Origin: Hypomyces perniciosus
Taxonomy: Eukaryota; Ascomycota; Sordariomycetes; Hypocreales; Hypocreaceae
Assembly: GCA_008477525.1 (NCBI GenBank)
Contig: SPDT01000006.1
Location: 1,019,501 to 1,083,500 of the forward strand
Length of the DNA stretch: 64,000 bases
Direction: 5' to 3'
Shown: positions 46,858 through 60,291 of the stretch, piece after piece
Numbering within the stretch: position 1 is the stretch's first letter
Layout: each line of letters begins with the position of its first letter
Program-made: the position numbers and the translations under genes
The notes under the pieces: model-generated
Told to the model about the DNA's origin: nothing
The model's database searches: none
Seen by the model: only the letters and a program-made list of their open reading frames with translations

Positions 46858-47692
46858 GTAGGGCATTAGTTCCTGCAAGAACTAGTAACATGAGATCGGC
46901 CGTTGGTGTGTCTCTGTTTTTCATTGAAACTCTTGTTGGCCATGTCGACAAGACGGGCCGTTTTCCCTGCTAGGACTTCGGGTCCCCAGGGCTCAGGAGA
47001 GAGCGCAGATGGCGTAGGGGGAAGGGGTCTGTGTTTGGACTCCAACCAACAATAGGAGGTGACGGACGACCCATGATGGGGTGCGAGTTGATGGCTCGTC
47101 CAACACTCCGAGACGGGAGTACCGTGTGACTGGGAGTGTTCCACTTCACCAACCATCCAGGTCCATCCTCCTGTCCCATCCAGATGGGTGGAATCATCAT
47201 TCGTCCATGCCAGGGGCGTCCCGAAAGTGATGATATTGGCAGTGATTGGGGCTGTGACCCCAACGCAAGCCACCCTCAGGTATCACATCACACTGCGGGC
47301 GGTCCAATTGTCATCTTCCACTCCCGTTCGTGGTTCCCACGTAATGCCCACGAAACATGACATGGCCCATCCCAATCCTTCGGTACGGAGTGCCCGGGTT
47401 GTTTCTCCCAGGTCTTCTGTTCAGTTGAGTGGCGCATGTTCTTGTTAGCTGTCCTGATTATGGTAGCCTCTGACCACCCGCAAGGACATGGCATGGTGAT
47501 CACCCCGCAGCACTGTGATGAGTACTAGTAGAGGGCACCGCCAGCCTGGAAATGCTTCGCATAAAGAACCCAAGGCGAGACCAGGAAAGAAAGGGGGGGG
47601 TCAGGGCGTATAGGCAGGGGGGTAGCTGAATCGCCAGGATCTGCTGCCTGCATGATCTGTTAAGGAAGACGTGAGAAATCAATGGACACTTT

Positions 47693-47709
47693 CGATGATG
47701 ATGATGATG
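47693..47709. repeat. GAT microsatellite
   Basis: Five to six GAT units. Confidence 0.7.
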
Positions 47710-50700
47710 GAAGATGCTATGATGCCACCAAGGGAGTGTGTTTTTGAAATGAGAATCATGACCGCGACTATGACGACATATGGTGATTTTAACCGGTTTA
47801 CCGTCGGAAGAAACTTTGGTGCTAGCATCCGTTGAACATTTGCTAATATGTTTAACAACAACGGCAAAAAGCAAAAAGATGCTCCATTCCCATTATATTC
47901 GCCGTGGTCTAAACTCGGTGCGACACAAAGAGAATAGACAGATCACTTTTGCCTTATCAGAGGTGTAAATTGCACTTAACAGGAGGCGTCCAACATGCAG
48001 AAGATCCCGAAACATGAGCAAAATCGGGAAGCCTCTTCACAGGTCTGAATAAGCCCGACTGGGTGGTATCACGGCCACGTACGTGCGAAGGTTGTAACAA
48101 CAAGCCACAGACCTAGGGGAGGCCCGCGAGAACCATGGAAATTAAAGGAAGCCCACCGCGAAGGGCCATTTCAGAACATCTGCATCCACCATTGGATTGC
48201 CTCAAGTTCGAGTGCGCCACCGTGCAGGTCTGTGTATCCTCTTTCAGACCTGTCAACTTTTCCAAGCTGTGTTGGTTGCCTTCTCAGGAGCAGAGGCGTC
48301 GAGAGGCGCCCGGCCATGCCTAGCCAGGCTGGCGCCTAGTTCAGCCAGCCTTGATTAATCAATGCATTTCAATCAATGATGAGCAAGCCCAGGCCCGTGT
48401 TAGCGAGGAGAGGACCGAGAAGAGGCGAAAGCGCGAGATGCCGGTTTTCGATCAGCGTTGCAATGAGCCAGCAGCATTGCCGTGTCGGAGCGGGTTTCTT
48501 TTTCCCATTTCACCCCAGCACACGGAGTAGCTCTCGTAGATCTCGACAGTCGGCGATGTTCCCCACCTCGGGAAGATTGATGGCACGTAAGAAAAACGAG
48601 CGAACGAATCAACGAGGGCAAGCGGCCTTGTTAGAAGATCGTCATGCTACCCTAAGGTCCCCGGGTTTAAATTAACAATGTAAGAAGTAGTAGTAATTAA
48701 TTAATACTAGCCAACAATACCGAGGAAGATAAATACTGCTCGCCGATTTGACGATGAAGACCAGGCTGTTTGAGCACCGCTGGTAATGTGCCATTGCGGT
48801 GGGAATAGCCCCCATGCACACACATTATCGCGTCAGGAAGACGTTCTGCGGCATGTTGATTGGATCGTTTCGTTCAGCACCATGATTTCCATGTGTTGCA
48901 GGTTTCTGCGCGAGAATGTGATATGCGACAGGACAGATAGCACTACCTGGCAAGCCATTGGGATCAGATGCAGGGACAGGCCCTGTAGTATGGCCTTCTT
49001 CTCCAAATTCCTTGCATCTTGGCACGATTACCTCAGACAAGGCAGGCCATAAAGCCTCGTATGATGTGACAGGTCTCCCAATTTTCCAAACGCCTTGTAC
49101 GAAGTACAGAGTATGTATCTCGATACTGAATGCAGGCGATCAATCACCACAGCTTAATTGCCTGTTGCCCAGCCGCCAATTACGGCATTTGTCCCTTCTC
49201 GCCCTTGGCATGCTTGTTCTATGACCACATTTATCCAACGTAATTGCGTGCGGAGGGAGGCGACAATTGATATCCTACAACACTCGTACGATAGAGCGCC
49301 GAACATGGCCTGATTTCCACGGCTCGACTAACATCATCGAAAAAGCTAGGAGTACGGAGTAGGCTGATGCGGTTATTGAACAACTGCGGGAGGCACGGCT
49401 CGAGGTGGAGGGAGATAGATAGCAATACCTCGTAGTACATAGATAATAGTAGACGCCTTCTGGACCCTGATCTCTCGTCTTTTTTTGCCTAGTATGTACT
49501 CCGTACTAATACAGGCAACCACAAAACTGCAAGTGCCTAACGCGAACTAGACTTTAAGCCGTGGCGTCCAATGGCGATAACGCTAGGGAGCTCTAGCGCA
49601 GGCATTCATTCTCTTGACAGGCCTTTCGGTCTGGCTCGGTCTACGCCTGGTGTGCCCGAATGTCCACTAATACTACCAAGAGTTATCCGTAGGACGGAGC
49701 ATGCGGAGTGCATACATGCAGACACTACTAAATCCGTTCGGTAATCGCTGTTGAGGCGTTCGTTGGATCCAAGACCTGGGCCATGCGAAAAGCCAAAATT
49801 GTGTCACCGGAGCTGAGCGAAGGTGATAAGACATGGACGACAAGTTAGTTCAGTGAAGTTGAGCCAAACCAAACCAAACACAACGGCCGCAAACGGCCTT
49901 CGGAGCACACAAACAGCCGAGACTGACATCCACGCAGCGATCATGGCCAGTGCTCGACGATGATGAGAGCCTTGATGGGCACTAGACATATGAGTAGTCG
50001 TAGTAGTCGCAGTAACTATAACTACGAGTAACAAGCGAGCGCCACGAGGATGAGGCCAAGCCAGCATCGATTGAAACTGGAGGTTACTCGTAAGACGAAG
50101 AGGAAAGGTCTGAGAGCACTAGACACGCCCCCCAGAGACCCTACCCCCAAAGACGCACTGGCAAAAGAAGGGAGCGCTCGTAATAAAACGGTTTGACGAA
50201 GAAAAGAGAAACAGCGAGAGGAGCCAGTACAGGGTCTTCGGAGGCTGGCGAAGCGTGGCAAGAGAGGAATGCGGGGGAGAAAAAGGGATTTATGATCTGT
50301 CACATCCCAACATGCAAAGGGGGTTAAAAAAAGAAGAAGCTGAGCTAAGCCGCCCAAGCCACAACGGGCGACCGTTTTCCCCTTATGCTTCCATCTACGA
50401 GGATTAGTACTAGTACGGACACACATACGAAGCGAACAGACACCGTCGACGGGAACGGCCAAGCGCTAAAATGTGGCGGTGGTCTCGGAAGTCCGAATTG
50501 GCGAGACATAATTGGGAGGGAGAGATTCTGAGTCCGAGAGAGGCCCAAAACGCTGCAATGTAAGCACTGTAGCAGAAGTCCCTTACATATGAGTGGTAGT
50601 AGTAGGGCGCAAGGTCTGTTCTCCCGTGTTCTAGCAATCCGTTCCATACCGAGACCTTGAGTCCCTCACATGTCATCAACATTGCTTCTTCCTTGACGAC

Positions 50701-50893
50701 TTTGTTATCCACTGCACTAAACTGGCACCCGCTCGCCGTCGCAACACCATGGAATGATGGTTCAGCTGGTGCACGTGGCATCGCCATGTTGTCTTTTGGT
50801 AAGGCGAGTTTCGTATTTCGGTGGTGTGTTTTGTGCTGTTCCCCTTTCTGGCCTTTGTTGCGAGAACGAGTCAGCCCATATACTAACTAGTTA

Positions 50894-50894
50894 G

Positions 50895-50955
<61 letters not shown>
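50894..50955. repeat. GTT microsatellite, about 20 units
   Basis: Uninterrupted run of GTT, about 62 bp, the longest perfect microsatellite in the window. Confidence 0.9.
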
Positions 50956-53900
50956 GTAGAGGTCGCAATCCTCAGAGCCCGTGTTGATGATCGAACAAGG
51001 AGTTAAACCCCAGACTGGATCGGTGGAATCAATGCGGCGCTGCTCCCAAGCTAAGAATGAGAAATAGCTGAAAAACATGGCAATTTCTCCTGTTGTGTAC
51101 TTAGCCAACCAATGAAATCCTTTTGACAAGTGAGGCCTTCGCGGCTGTTGAAGACGCCATGCAAGGCACACAAACGGCTGCCAGACGTGGAACAAAACCA
51201 ATTCGCTAATGTGCCAGCAAGGCTCATTATGACGTCTCGCCTGAGTGTCAAAAAAAATTCAAGACATATTGCCGTCGGTATCGCAAAAATACATCAAACA
51301 TAACATACGTTAGTCCTGTCAAACTGATACAACTTGTTTCAGGCGCCTCGCCATTCCAGTCTTGCTAGCACATGTGGTAGTCGCCCTCAGCCGCAACAAT
51401 GACAAGCGAGGTATGGAGCTGAGCCAAGAATCCAAAGGGTGCGTGCTCTGTTATCATCGCTGAGACCTCTTTGATACGGAATACGGAGTATCATTAACAG
51501 AGAGAGAGGGAAAAAATCAACAGTACTCCGTACAATAAGCACCAACGGTCCGTTGCGCGCAATCCAAATGTTAGCTGCCGAGCCCTCCGGCTGCACTACT
51601 AGTATAGACTATAATAGATCTCCAGGTCAGTGCCGATAGGTGCAGTACGAGAAAATATCGAACAATGCCGTGATGGCTATTTTCCCCAATGCGACCAGAG
51701 AAATCAAAGAAAACTAACCCAATATGCGCCCGGTTGAAGACTGAGCTGACATCGCGGAGCAGACTTCCAGGTTTGTTCAAGCGCGGCGACAAGCGAATCG
51801 GGACATTCTTTGGAGCTGCACTCCACACGAATCTTGATGGATTTGATATCCATTTCCCCTTGATCCTATTCTCAGTTTGGTCCAAGGTCCGTGGTTATGC
51901 CGCAGTTCCGTAAACGAGTATCCAAAACGGAACGCCTCCATCGAAGGGGCGTGTATGCTCTGAGTTAGCGCAGCTGCTAGCTACTGCAACTTTTCAGTAT
52001 TTGGATTAGCAGTTTGTCAAGCAGGCAGAGGCTGGGGTTGCAAGGCTGTGGATGTCGATCTCGTTTCGTCCTAGCTCACCTGCTGATTCAAAATAGCTGC
52101 GCGAAACTGGAGCGTCATTCAATTTCTGGGGGATGCTTTGTCTTGGCATCGACACCCCTTTGGTGAGGGCTGAAAGACGCTGGTTCGGCTCGGAATGTGG
52201 GATGGAGAGGTTGAAGCGACGGGAAGCTTGACAAGTGACACAGCCCTGAGAGAACCGCCAAGTAAGTAAGTCATTTTTGGCACGGATGACGCCTCCCTTG
52301 TCCGACTCATAGGGCTAGACTTGCGAAAGTTGCTGGTATGTACGAGTACGGAGTACACAGTCTTCGTGCTAGTTCATGGTGACGACGATGGCCTCAAGAT
52401 GGCCGATCATTCCGATACCTAATGGCCTGCTAGCCTGCATGGTCGAGGCGCTGATACTAAAACTACTTCCCAGGCGGGTCTGGCCTAGGAAGCGCCGATG
52501 CAAGGTACCATTTTGGGGATCATTATTTTGCCATGGTTTGACGTGCGCGCCGTGCACGGAACAAACCGAACGATGAGCATCAACCAAGAGCTGTGACGTT
52601 TAATTATTGTCTCGAATTTTGACCCCCAACGTCACCTCACCAAACAACGGGGTGTTTCTCTAATCGAGTTACTTTTTTTCTTCCCCTTGGTGCTGTCACG
52701 TTATCGATCACGTTATGGACTTGCTGGATGGTGGATGGGAGTGCGAATAGAGTCTTTTGGCCACGCACGCATGTTTCGTATTTGTTGTTGATTTGTTGCT
52801 CTCAGTTCGTGTGGTTGCGACGTTTGACGATCACCCGCCCACCCTCTTTGTTCATGCCAAGGTGATATGACGACAATATAGTTTGTTGCTACCAAGTAGT
52901 TTTCAGATGTCTCGCCATAACACCCCCCTCTCGGCTGTGTAGACACGTTAGCATCGAGAAACGTGCAGCATGATTGCTTCTGTTGCAAAACTAACTTTCC
53001 ACGACATTTCGCGATGGAGCCATAGATTTCATCATTATGGGTCGCCACATGGTATTCCCCCCGCACAAGGGCGGAATTACTCCGGGGTGAAACAAAAGCG
53101 CAACTCCAAAGACATCTCCAAAGCCCCTCATTTTTGCTCATTTGGAGGCAGGTTGGGGGTCCAGATCACCTGTCTTCGTAACGGGCCGCCGTCGCCGTTT
53201 GGTGCCCATTGGCTGCACACCATCAGGCAAAAGTTGCAAATCACGAGGCTCGCGGTTCACCACAGAGCGAGCTGCTCTGGTCTATGATTCGTCCGAGTCC
53301 GAGCAGACACTATTGCTAGTGTTGGTACGAAATAGACTGTAGAACCAACATCTCGAACTACTCCTACTAGCACTAGACTACTCCGTACAGAATTGACAAA
53401 TGATCCATCTGTCCCAACAGAAAGGTCCGGTACGCCGTTTCAGCGGGAACCTGTAAAGTTGTCCAATGCTCTGGGAATTTGTCCCAGCACACTGGTCTGT
53501 CACAACGGCTATCCCATTCGGCAACAATTGTGATGATGATGGTGCTCCACCACGTAGAAGCCATCTATGGGGTAATAGGTACCTAGTAATATTTAGCAAT
53601 TCGCAAGTGAGCATGTTTTCTTGCAGTTGGGTAAGCATTTGTTAGCAGTAAGCAAACACATAATGGTGATCACGCTTGGCTGAAACCAAGTTCTGCGCCC
53701 GTTTCAATGGCTTGCCCACCCCTGTTCAAATCCCATCATTTCTAGTTTATCTCTGACAGCGTTTCGATCGACGTATCACCTTTGACATCGCGCCACTTCA
53801 AGCTAGGTTGCCAGGAAACCAATGGTGGGTGTATCGAACCCCTGGGGTTTATGACAGAGCAGGAGTGAGAAAGAACCCCAATCCTGATCCCTTTCTCCTG

Positions 53901-55402
53901 GTGTCGTATATCCGGTAGTAACCCAGCATGTACGAAGTAATTACAGTCATGTCATACTACTGCAGGGAATGCAAAATGCAACACATTGTGCGCCCGTTGG
54001 CACGAGGCAAAACCTCCGAGTCGGACTCACTCACAAGACCGAGCCCCGCGCCGTCTGGGGTTCCTAGACACAAACTGAACAGTTGATGGAACACCCTACC
54101 TTTTTTTTTTGCTGCGGTGCTACTGCATCGGTTATCAGACGGGGTACCTCTCGTATATCTCGTATATATTATGAGTATTGCAACCTTGGCGACCTTGACA
54201 ACCGGAGTTATTTAACGGGGGAAGTCCAGGGTAGTAATTGATGAGCCCCAATCTCCATTCTAACCGTTGCTTGGAAGTCTGGGGTTTGAACCCATGCTTA
54301 CCAGCTCCCTTTGTTGATGGAAATTGAGAGGATGCCGAGAAATGAACAAAATTAGCCAGAATTAAATGACAAGGCCCTTGAGCTGGACCAACAAGCTACA
54401 TTACCTGCCGCAAGGAGAATAACTGCAACTTAACACACAAGTACTTCTCCGCATGCTGTTCTCGTTGCATGTACTTCGCATGCATGAGTACATCCCGACC
54501 CAATGGATCACGGGAGCGTTGTTCAACCAACACGAAATCGTCCGTAATTTCTCTAAAGCCGTATCTCCGTATCTCCGTACCTCTCGTATCTACATGCCGC
54601 TGCAAAGAACTTTGCTTGTTTGACCGGTTTAATACTATGTAACGGGCGTCGTTAAGCGTGGCATCTCTGTCCCTTCCATGATTGGATCCGAGGCCCAAAG
54701 ACAACGCCTTGCATCTTTCAGAGGGTCGCTACGAGCTTTCGATAGGGTGGACTCGCCTGCACTACCAGACCCGATTCCAGACGATCGGGCTCGCTAGCCA
54801 ACTGCCTACCCTTCTTCATTTCCTCTGATTGATTGCAACTTGCCATTTGGCTCAGTTCAGTGTTTCTTAACCTTTTTTTTTCCTGATACCCGCGACAGCC
54901 CTGCGACCCCTCTTATCTGCCAAGGGTTCGCATGCAAGCCACGTTCTTTTGGCTCCCAATGTCAACACAATGGCAATCTCACGTCGATCTCAGACCACCA
55001 ACTTTCTATTAGAGCAAATAGACCAAGTCGATTCGTTTTGCCATGACGAGGCGGCTGGGATTACCGGCCGTTGAGTGAGAGCACATGACGTTGGCAGATC
55101 CAACCACACTCTGGTCCAGCCCGCGGCCTACGGAAAGCGACGATGACGGCGTCTGCGTGCAGAGAGACACATGAGGCTAATATCTTGGTCTCCTTCATCG
55201 AAATCCCCTGCTACTGCGTGCTAGGGCCTATCGTATCTGCTCCATACTTTGTGCCAATCGCTCCACTGCCACCCATAGCACGCATGAGCCCAGGCCGTGG
55301 AGCAGATCGCACACGAAGTCCCAATAGGATGTATGGGTGCTTAGTCTTAGTATGTATCTATGGTACGGAGGTTTTATGTATCAGTACCTTACTTCAACCA
55401 CG

Positions 55403-55421
55403 ACTCTCTCTCTCTGTCTCT
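55403..55421. repeat. CT microsatellite
   Basis: CT run with one G interruption. Confidence 0.7.
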
Positions 55422-57260
55422 GATCCACCTGCCACGTACATTCCAAGGGTCCGTCATAGTACATGAAGTAGCCATGTGTCGACTGTGGACTTGGCTGTCA
55501 TGGTGTCTGATACATGGATTCAGCCAAAGAAAGGCGTGGACAAATAGCTAGACTGGAATGCGATGTTCAAGATCTGGACTCCTTTCGAGGCTCACCGGCC
55601 CCAACGGCTCCACGAGGAATGGCTGGGAGTGGGCTTTGATGCCATACATAGCACGGCGAGGTATGTAGGGATATGATAGTACGAGTAGTACTCCGTACGG
55701 AGTAGACAGATAGCATGTGTGGTGCTCCGCTGCAATGCCCAAACAATCTGGGTGCACGACCAGACCAGACCAGACCGTTTGGCTACACCCACAAAACCAA
55801 GGGTCTCGGCGGGAGGCAGCGTCTTGGCACCGGACAATCAGTCAATCATCCCGTCCGCCAGTCAGGTGGCAAGGCGGCGATGAGCGCCATAGCACTTCAT
55901 GCATGCGTGTGAGAGCATGTAACTAAAGCCAAGGAAGAGGCAAATGTGATAGGTACAGTACATATGTAATGTGTCCTCAGTCTGGTCCGTGAGGGTGGTG
56001 GTGATAGGAGTAGTTGTAGTTGTAGTTGGTTTCATTAGCTGTTGGTCGACTGACCGTGGCACAATCCAACCCCCAGAAGCAGGTAAAATCAGAACGGGCT
56101 TAGACTGGCTTGGGTGCCTCCACGCCATACTCCACAAGGACCACAGTGGACGGCACGGCTGGACCACATGGCCCTGTGCGAAGCGGACCAGCACGCATTA
56201 TCGCCGGGAAACACTGGGACCTGGGGTATTAGGGGACGACTGGCAGTTGGCGAACCGCCTGTCCATACCTGCGTATCGTATGGAGTATGGAGTATCTAGG
56301 TATTACTTCATACTCCGTACTCCATAGCAGATCCAGAGAGGGTGGTCATCGCATATCCGTCTCGACAGCGGCCAATAGCCTTTGTCGGCCGCGGAGGGCT
56401 TCTGCAGGGCCAAACTACATAGGAAGTGGACTGCGCGTGTGAAGAGTCGTGCAAATTCGGCACGGCGGTTGCAACAAAGACGATATCGATATTGCGCAGT
56501 AGCATTCATTCCCTTCTCCTCTCGGAGGGAGCATTATAGGTTTGGTCGGGATACCCGCGTGCATAGGCATAGCGGCATGGCCGAATGATCACAATGATAT
56601 GATGGGTGTGCTCTCCATGTACGAGTAGGTGTAGGTATGTGTTATCGTATTAACGCTCTTGGGAGTCCTGCCCGCTGGCCTGCCTTCGCCCGTCCTGCGC
56701 CCCGGAACGCCTCAGCGCTCTGAAGGGACTGACAATGATCCGGGACCTGCGAAGCTGCATTATTATGCTGTGGCTGTTGGTGGCTTTCCCAGACCCATCC
56801 TAGCAGCATTTTTATTGCATCCTGGCCTGCAGAGACCATGGGCCAGAACACCATTACCACGGCTTGTCTAAGTGTTCCGTGCCGCACATACATGCCTCAG
56901 TTTGCTCAGCCCCGTGTGTACAGAGACAACGCTCGGGGCCTTTTTTCATTTTTTTTTTTCATAGTCTTCTCTTTCATTATAGGGAAGCCTCGCGAGCCAG
57001 TCCAGATGGAGGAAGCGGGGCGCTGATGAACACAAAACAACTATTATGACGCCAGCCTGCCCAACGACCAGCGAGCTTCAAAGGAGGAATCTGGTGGAGC
57101 TGTAAATTGTGTTCAAAAGAGACAAGAGAACAGCGACTAACCGAAACTTGCCTAGAAAAGCTGCCAAGATCGGCTAACCCCGTTACGTGACGCCTGCATG
57201 GAGACCCATCAGACTTGCCCAATTTTAGCACAAAGCCTCAGGCAGCCAAACATTCCAGGG

Positions 57261-57293
57261 GGCAACAGGCAAGGCAGGCAGGCAGGCAGGCAA
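57261..57293. repeat. GGCA tetranucleotide microsatellite
   Basis: Seven or so GGCA/AGGC units, slightly imperfect at the left end. Confidence 0.75.
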
Positions 57294-58145
57294 GCTCATA
57301 ACGCAGTTGGCAGCCCTGGACGAAGAGGAAGGGAGGGAGGGATGGAGGGTGGTCTCAGCGAAATGCGTAAGATGCCTGATTCAAACACCGACTGGCTGCA
57401 TTATTTCATTACTAAAATCTTGCTGCCAATGCCACCATGCACATTGATGAAGACGAGAGTTCATTTTTCCAACGTCCAGCGAGCATGCACCACGCATCAC
57501 GCATGTTGTTGCACAACCGCTGCTGCAACTCGAACTAAGCAAAGTCCTACTTCGTACTTCGTAAACCACTGCCGCAATGCACAGCGTCCGCGCCGCCACC
57601 ATTTGTGCAGAATTGGAATGGAAGGGCGTTGCAGACGGCAACAATGTCGCACAACGGGCCCAAAGACTCGCTCAATCACACCAGCCCACACTTACATAAC
57701 ACGACATGCTCGTCCATGCGCCATTTGCACCATTTGCACGCACATGAGTGCCCAAGGGGCGAAAAACAGCCCACCAACACAATTTTCGCTGGCTGCCAAT
57801 CCGACTACGGCCCCATCTTGAGTCACTTTCACCTGGTCCAGCATCACATTGTCGCGAAAATCGAATGTTGAACGTGCTAATCGTCGTAGCTCAGAAAATT
57901 TTCTAGGGCCTCACGCGCAAGTCCGATGTACATCGGCTCACTTGCGATTAGTATAGCACCACCACCCTAGCATAGCACTGAATTGTACTGCTCAGTGACT
58001 GCTCAGTGACTGATGGCTGGCGACGGTCCAAGCCAGACCAGTAGGCTATCTCTCTCTTGGAGCAAGTGCCGCACGCCTCACGAACGTCAAACGGACCCCT
58101 CCGGCCGGTCTCCCACCACACCAGAAAAGAAATAAAAAATAAAAA

Positions 58146-58161
58146 AGAGAGAGAGAGAGAG
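58146..58161. repeat. GA microsatellite
   Basis: Eight GA units running directly into a GTACTCCGTACGTACCGTACCGTAC-type cluster (named here by its core, GTACTCCGTAC). Confidence 0.75.
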
Positions 58162-58720
58162 TACTCCGTACGTACCGTACCGTACACAAAGTTCCGCGCA
58201 CCAAGGAGTGCAAGACAGAGCGGGAAAAAAGCCACCTTTTCTCACCCCCCCAGAGACCCCCCTTGGCCACTCAGAAGGTCTCTCACTGCAGGGCATGAAG
58301 GTGGATCCAGGCAGGGTCCCACATCCCTGCGGTCCTCACACCCCCCCTCCCCTTGGCCCATCTTGGATTTGACGCTACTCGCTCCTGAGCACGTAGGTAC
58401 CCTCCTCCACACATCATTAGGTACCTGTAGGCAGGTACAGGTCCAGCGTCCATGCAGCAGCACTGGTGGTCATCCTTCACACCAGGCGGTGCCCACCCAA
58501 AAACTGCTGTGTGAGCGAAGTACGTACCTCTGCTGCTCCCTCCCACTTCCCACTCCCACTCCCACTTACACCCACCTCCAATTCACACATACATATGCAT
58601 CCCGCCGCCCTCGTCGCTTCATCAACTTCTCTCCACTACTCTTCAACCTCTCGACCTCTCCTTCTCCTCCAATTTTGACCATAACCATCCTTTAACCTCT
58701 GCTCTTGTCATCTCCACCTT

Positions 58721-58950
58721 TATAATACACAAACCTTGGCTTCGTCCTGCTTTCGCTCTACCTGACTCACATCGACCACTGCTACTTAAGAACCAACCAC
58801 CTGCGTCTCGACACTTCGAACAACCACCTCTGTCTCTCGACCTGCCAGAAGCTCAAAGGCTGTTATAATACACACACGTCGACCTCTTCGAGGCCTTACA
58901 TCTACTTCGTCAACACGACGACACACCAAACCACCATCAACACCACCGCC
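58721..58950 (+). promoter_or_regulatory. Leader and core promoter region of the Ecl1-type gene
   Basis: TTTATAATAC at 58720 and TTATAATACAC at 58864 are candidate TATA-like boxes. The sequence between 58540 and 58950 is C/T- and CAAC-rich, as in fungal 5' leaders, and has no ATG in the last 230 bp before the start codon. Confidence 0.45.
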
Positions 58951-59457
58951 ATGTCTCTCGATCTGTGGACTCACCAGTTCTGCCTCGCCTGCGACAGACA
59001 AGTCCAGGTTGATGGAGATGCCTACTGCTCCGAGTCATGCAGGATGGCCGACTTTGAGAAGACACCCTCAGCACCCAGCTCGCAAGCCAGCTCGCCAGGC
59101 TTCCCTCCCACCTGCTACCCTTGGTCAAAAACGAAGCCATCATCATCAACCAGGCCAGCTCCTGCCAAATTCTATCTCTCACCCGCCTACGACTTCAATC
59201 ACGCTCAGCCTTACGGGTCCACGCCTCTGCCCAAGACCTCCTCCTTCAGCAACTACCTTGCGTCCTCCGAGCAATCTTCTCTCGCCTCGACCCGAAACCT
59301 CACACCCTCAAGCTCACACAGCAGCCTCTGCTCTATGCAAAGCATATCCTCCTCCACCAGCGAGGATGCCCAGCTATCAGACAAGGCCAAGATGGAGCTT
59401 CGGGCATATGCCGTCTCCTTCGAGCAAGTGAGGCTGCAGCGGAGGCGATCATACTAG
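58951..59457 (+). CDS. Ecl1-type life-span regulatory factor domain protein
   Basis: Intronless, 168 residues. The N-terminus has the Ecl1 signature: FCLACDRQ, then AYCSESCR, giving Cys11, Cys14, Cys26 and Cys30 in the C-x2-C...C-x3-C pattern, probably zinc-binding. The rest is Ser/Pro/Thr-rich and disordered, ending in a short helix with VRLQRRRSY. In fission yeast, Ecl1-family proteins extend chronological life span and respond to nutrient limitation. Filamentous fungi carry a related short protein. The ATG follows ACCACCGCC, a strong fungal context. The gene stands alone between long non-coding stretches, which suggests complex regulation. Confidence 0.85.
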   Translation: MSLDLWTHQFCLACDRQVQVDGDAYCSESCRMADFEKTPSAPSSQASSPGFPPTCYPWSKTKPSSSTRPAPAKFYLSPAYDFNHAQPYGSTPLPKTSSFSNYLASSEQSSLASTRNLTPSSSHSSLCSMQSISSSTSEDAQLSDKAKMELRAYAVSFEQVRLQRRRSY

Positions 59458-60262
59458 ACGACCTTCTCATGATAATACTACTTAACCGACAAATCATACT
59501 TTTTTGCTTATATACCCCACGGCTTGTTTGACGGAGTTAATGGGACACCATCATCACGCAACTCATTCCGACACATCTCTTACAACGAAACTGCACGACT
59601 TACACTACCTATCTCATCATACATCGACCTTTTTTTCCCCTTCGCTTTGTTGTTTTATCAAGAGGGGCATTACACGGAGTACCTGCATTCGAAAAAAAAT
59701 TCACATCTTCATCGCGTCCTTTTCCTAATCGGAACACATTCGTCTTTTCCTTGGTCCTCTTTTCTTTTTCTTTTGTCAATGATCCCTCTAGGAACACCGG
59801 ATCTTCTGAGTCATGCCTGGATTGCGAGGAGTTTTCATGGGATGACCGGTTACGGGACCCTCGAGGGGCATCTGTATACCACATATACAAGACGGGCGGG
59901 GAGTTGATATCAAACCACTGTTTATTAGCATGGCATATGGGTGCACAATGGGTGCTGGCGGGGAACAACATTATGATACTCGGGACATGAGCAGTCGGCC
60001 ACCCAAGTTGGAAGGGTTGGCGCAGGCAAGATATGGGATCAGCAAAAAAATGATGGCGCAGACATGGCAATTGGCGAGCCCATTGGCCGCTCGGTTCAAT
60101 GGATTTTGTTTGGAAAGACACTGTACTGGTTGGAAGGCCTGTCGGACAGAAACGTTGCAAGCGATGGGAAGCTTAGAAGAACTGGATAGGTCAAGCTGAA
60201 CGGGCTTGGCTCAATAGAACATCTGTCTAAGACCCGTCAAACATTGGTCTGTCGCTTCGTGA

Positions 60263-60291
60263 TACTACTGCTGCTGCTGCTACTACTACTA
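60263..60291. repeat. CTG/CTA compound microsatellite
   Basis: Runs of CTG then CTA triplets. Confidence 0.8.

Larger units (their letters stand above)
45301..58720. other. Gene-poor region of about 13 kb
   Basis: No frame of convincing protein character on either strand. Longer frames (for example plus 57198-57821, plus 58057-58695, minus 52713-53141, minus 46866-47273) are low-complexity or lack any domain. The region is rich in microsatellites, homopolymers and GTACTCCGTAC/TACGGAGTA motifs (46228, 49496, 51523, 52346, 55688, 58160 and others). Its role is unknown: long regulatory region, non-coding transcripts or structural DNA. Confidence 0.55.

Noticed and set aside
54270..54320. Possible tRNA T-arm (GGGGTTTGAACCC)
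   Set aside because: The B-box-like palindrome is present, but no A box, D-arm or acceptor stem pairs around it.
57198..57821. 207-codon plus-strand frame
   Set aside because: Begins in a GGCA microsatellite, is rich in Thr/His/Arg from simple sequence, and has no domain.
58057..58695. 212-codon plus-strand frame before the Ecl1-type gene
   Set aside because: Low-complexity C/T-rich leader DNA; composition (Pro/Ser/Thr) reflects base content.
59609..60160. 183-codon minus-strand frame
   Set aside because: Crosses poly-A and repeat DNA, with no recognisable domain or start context.
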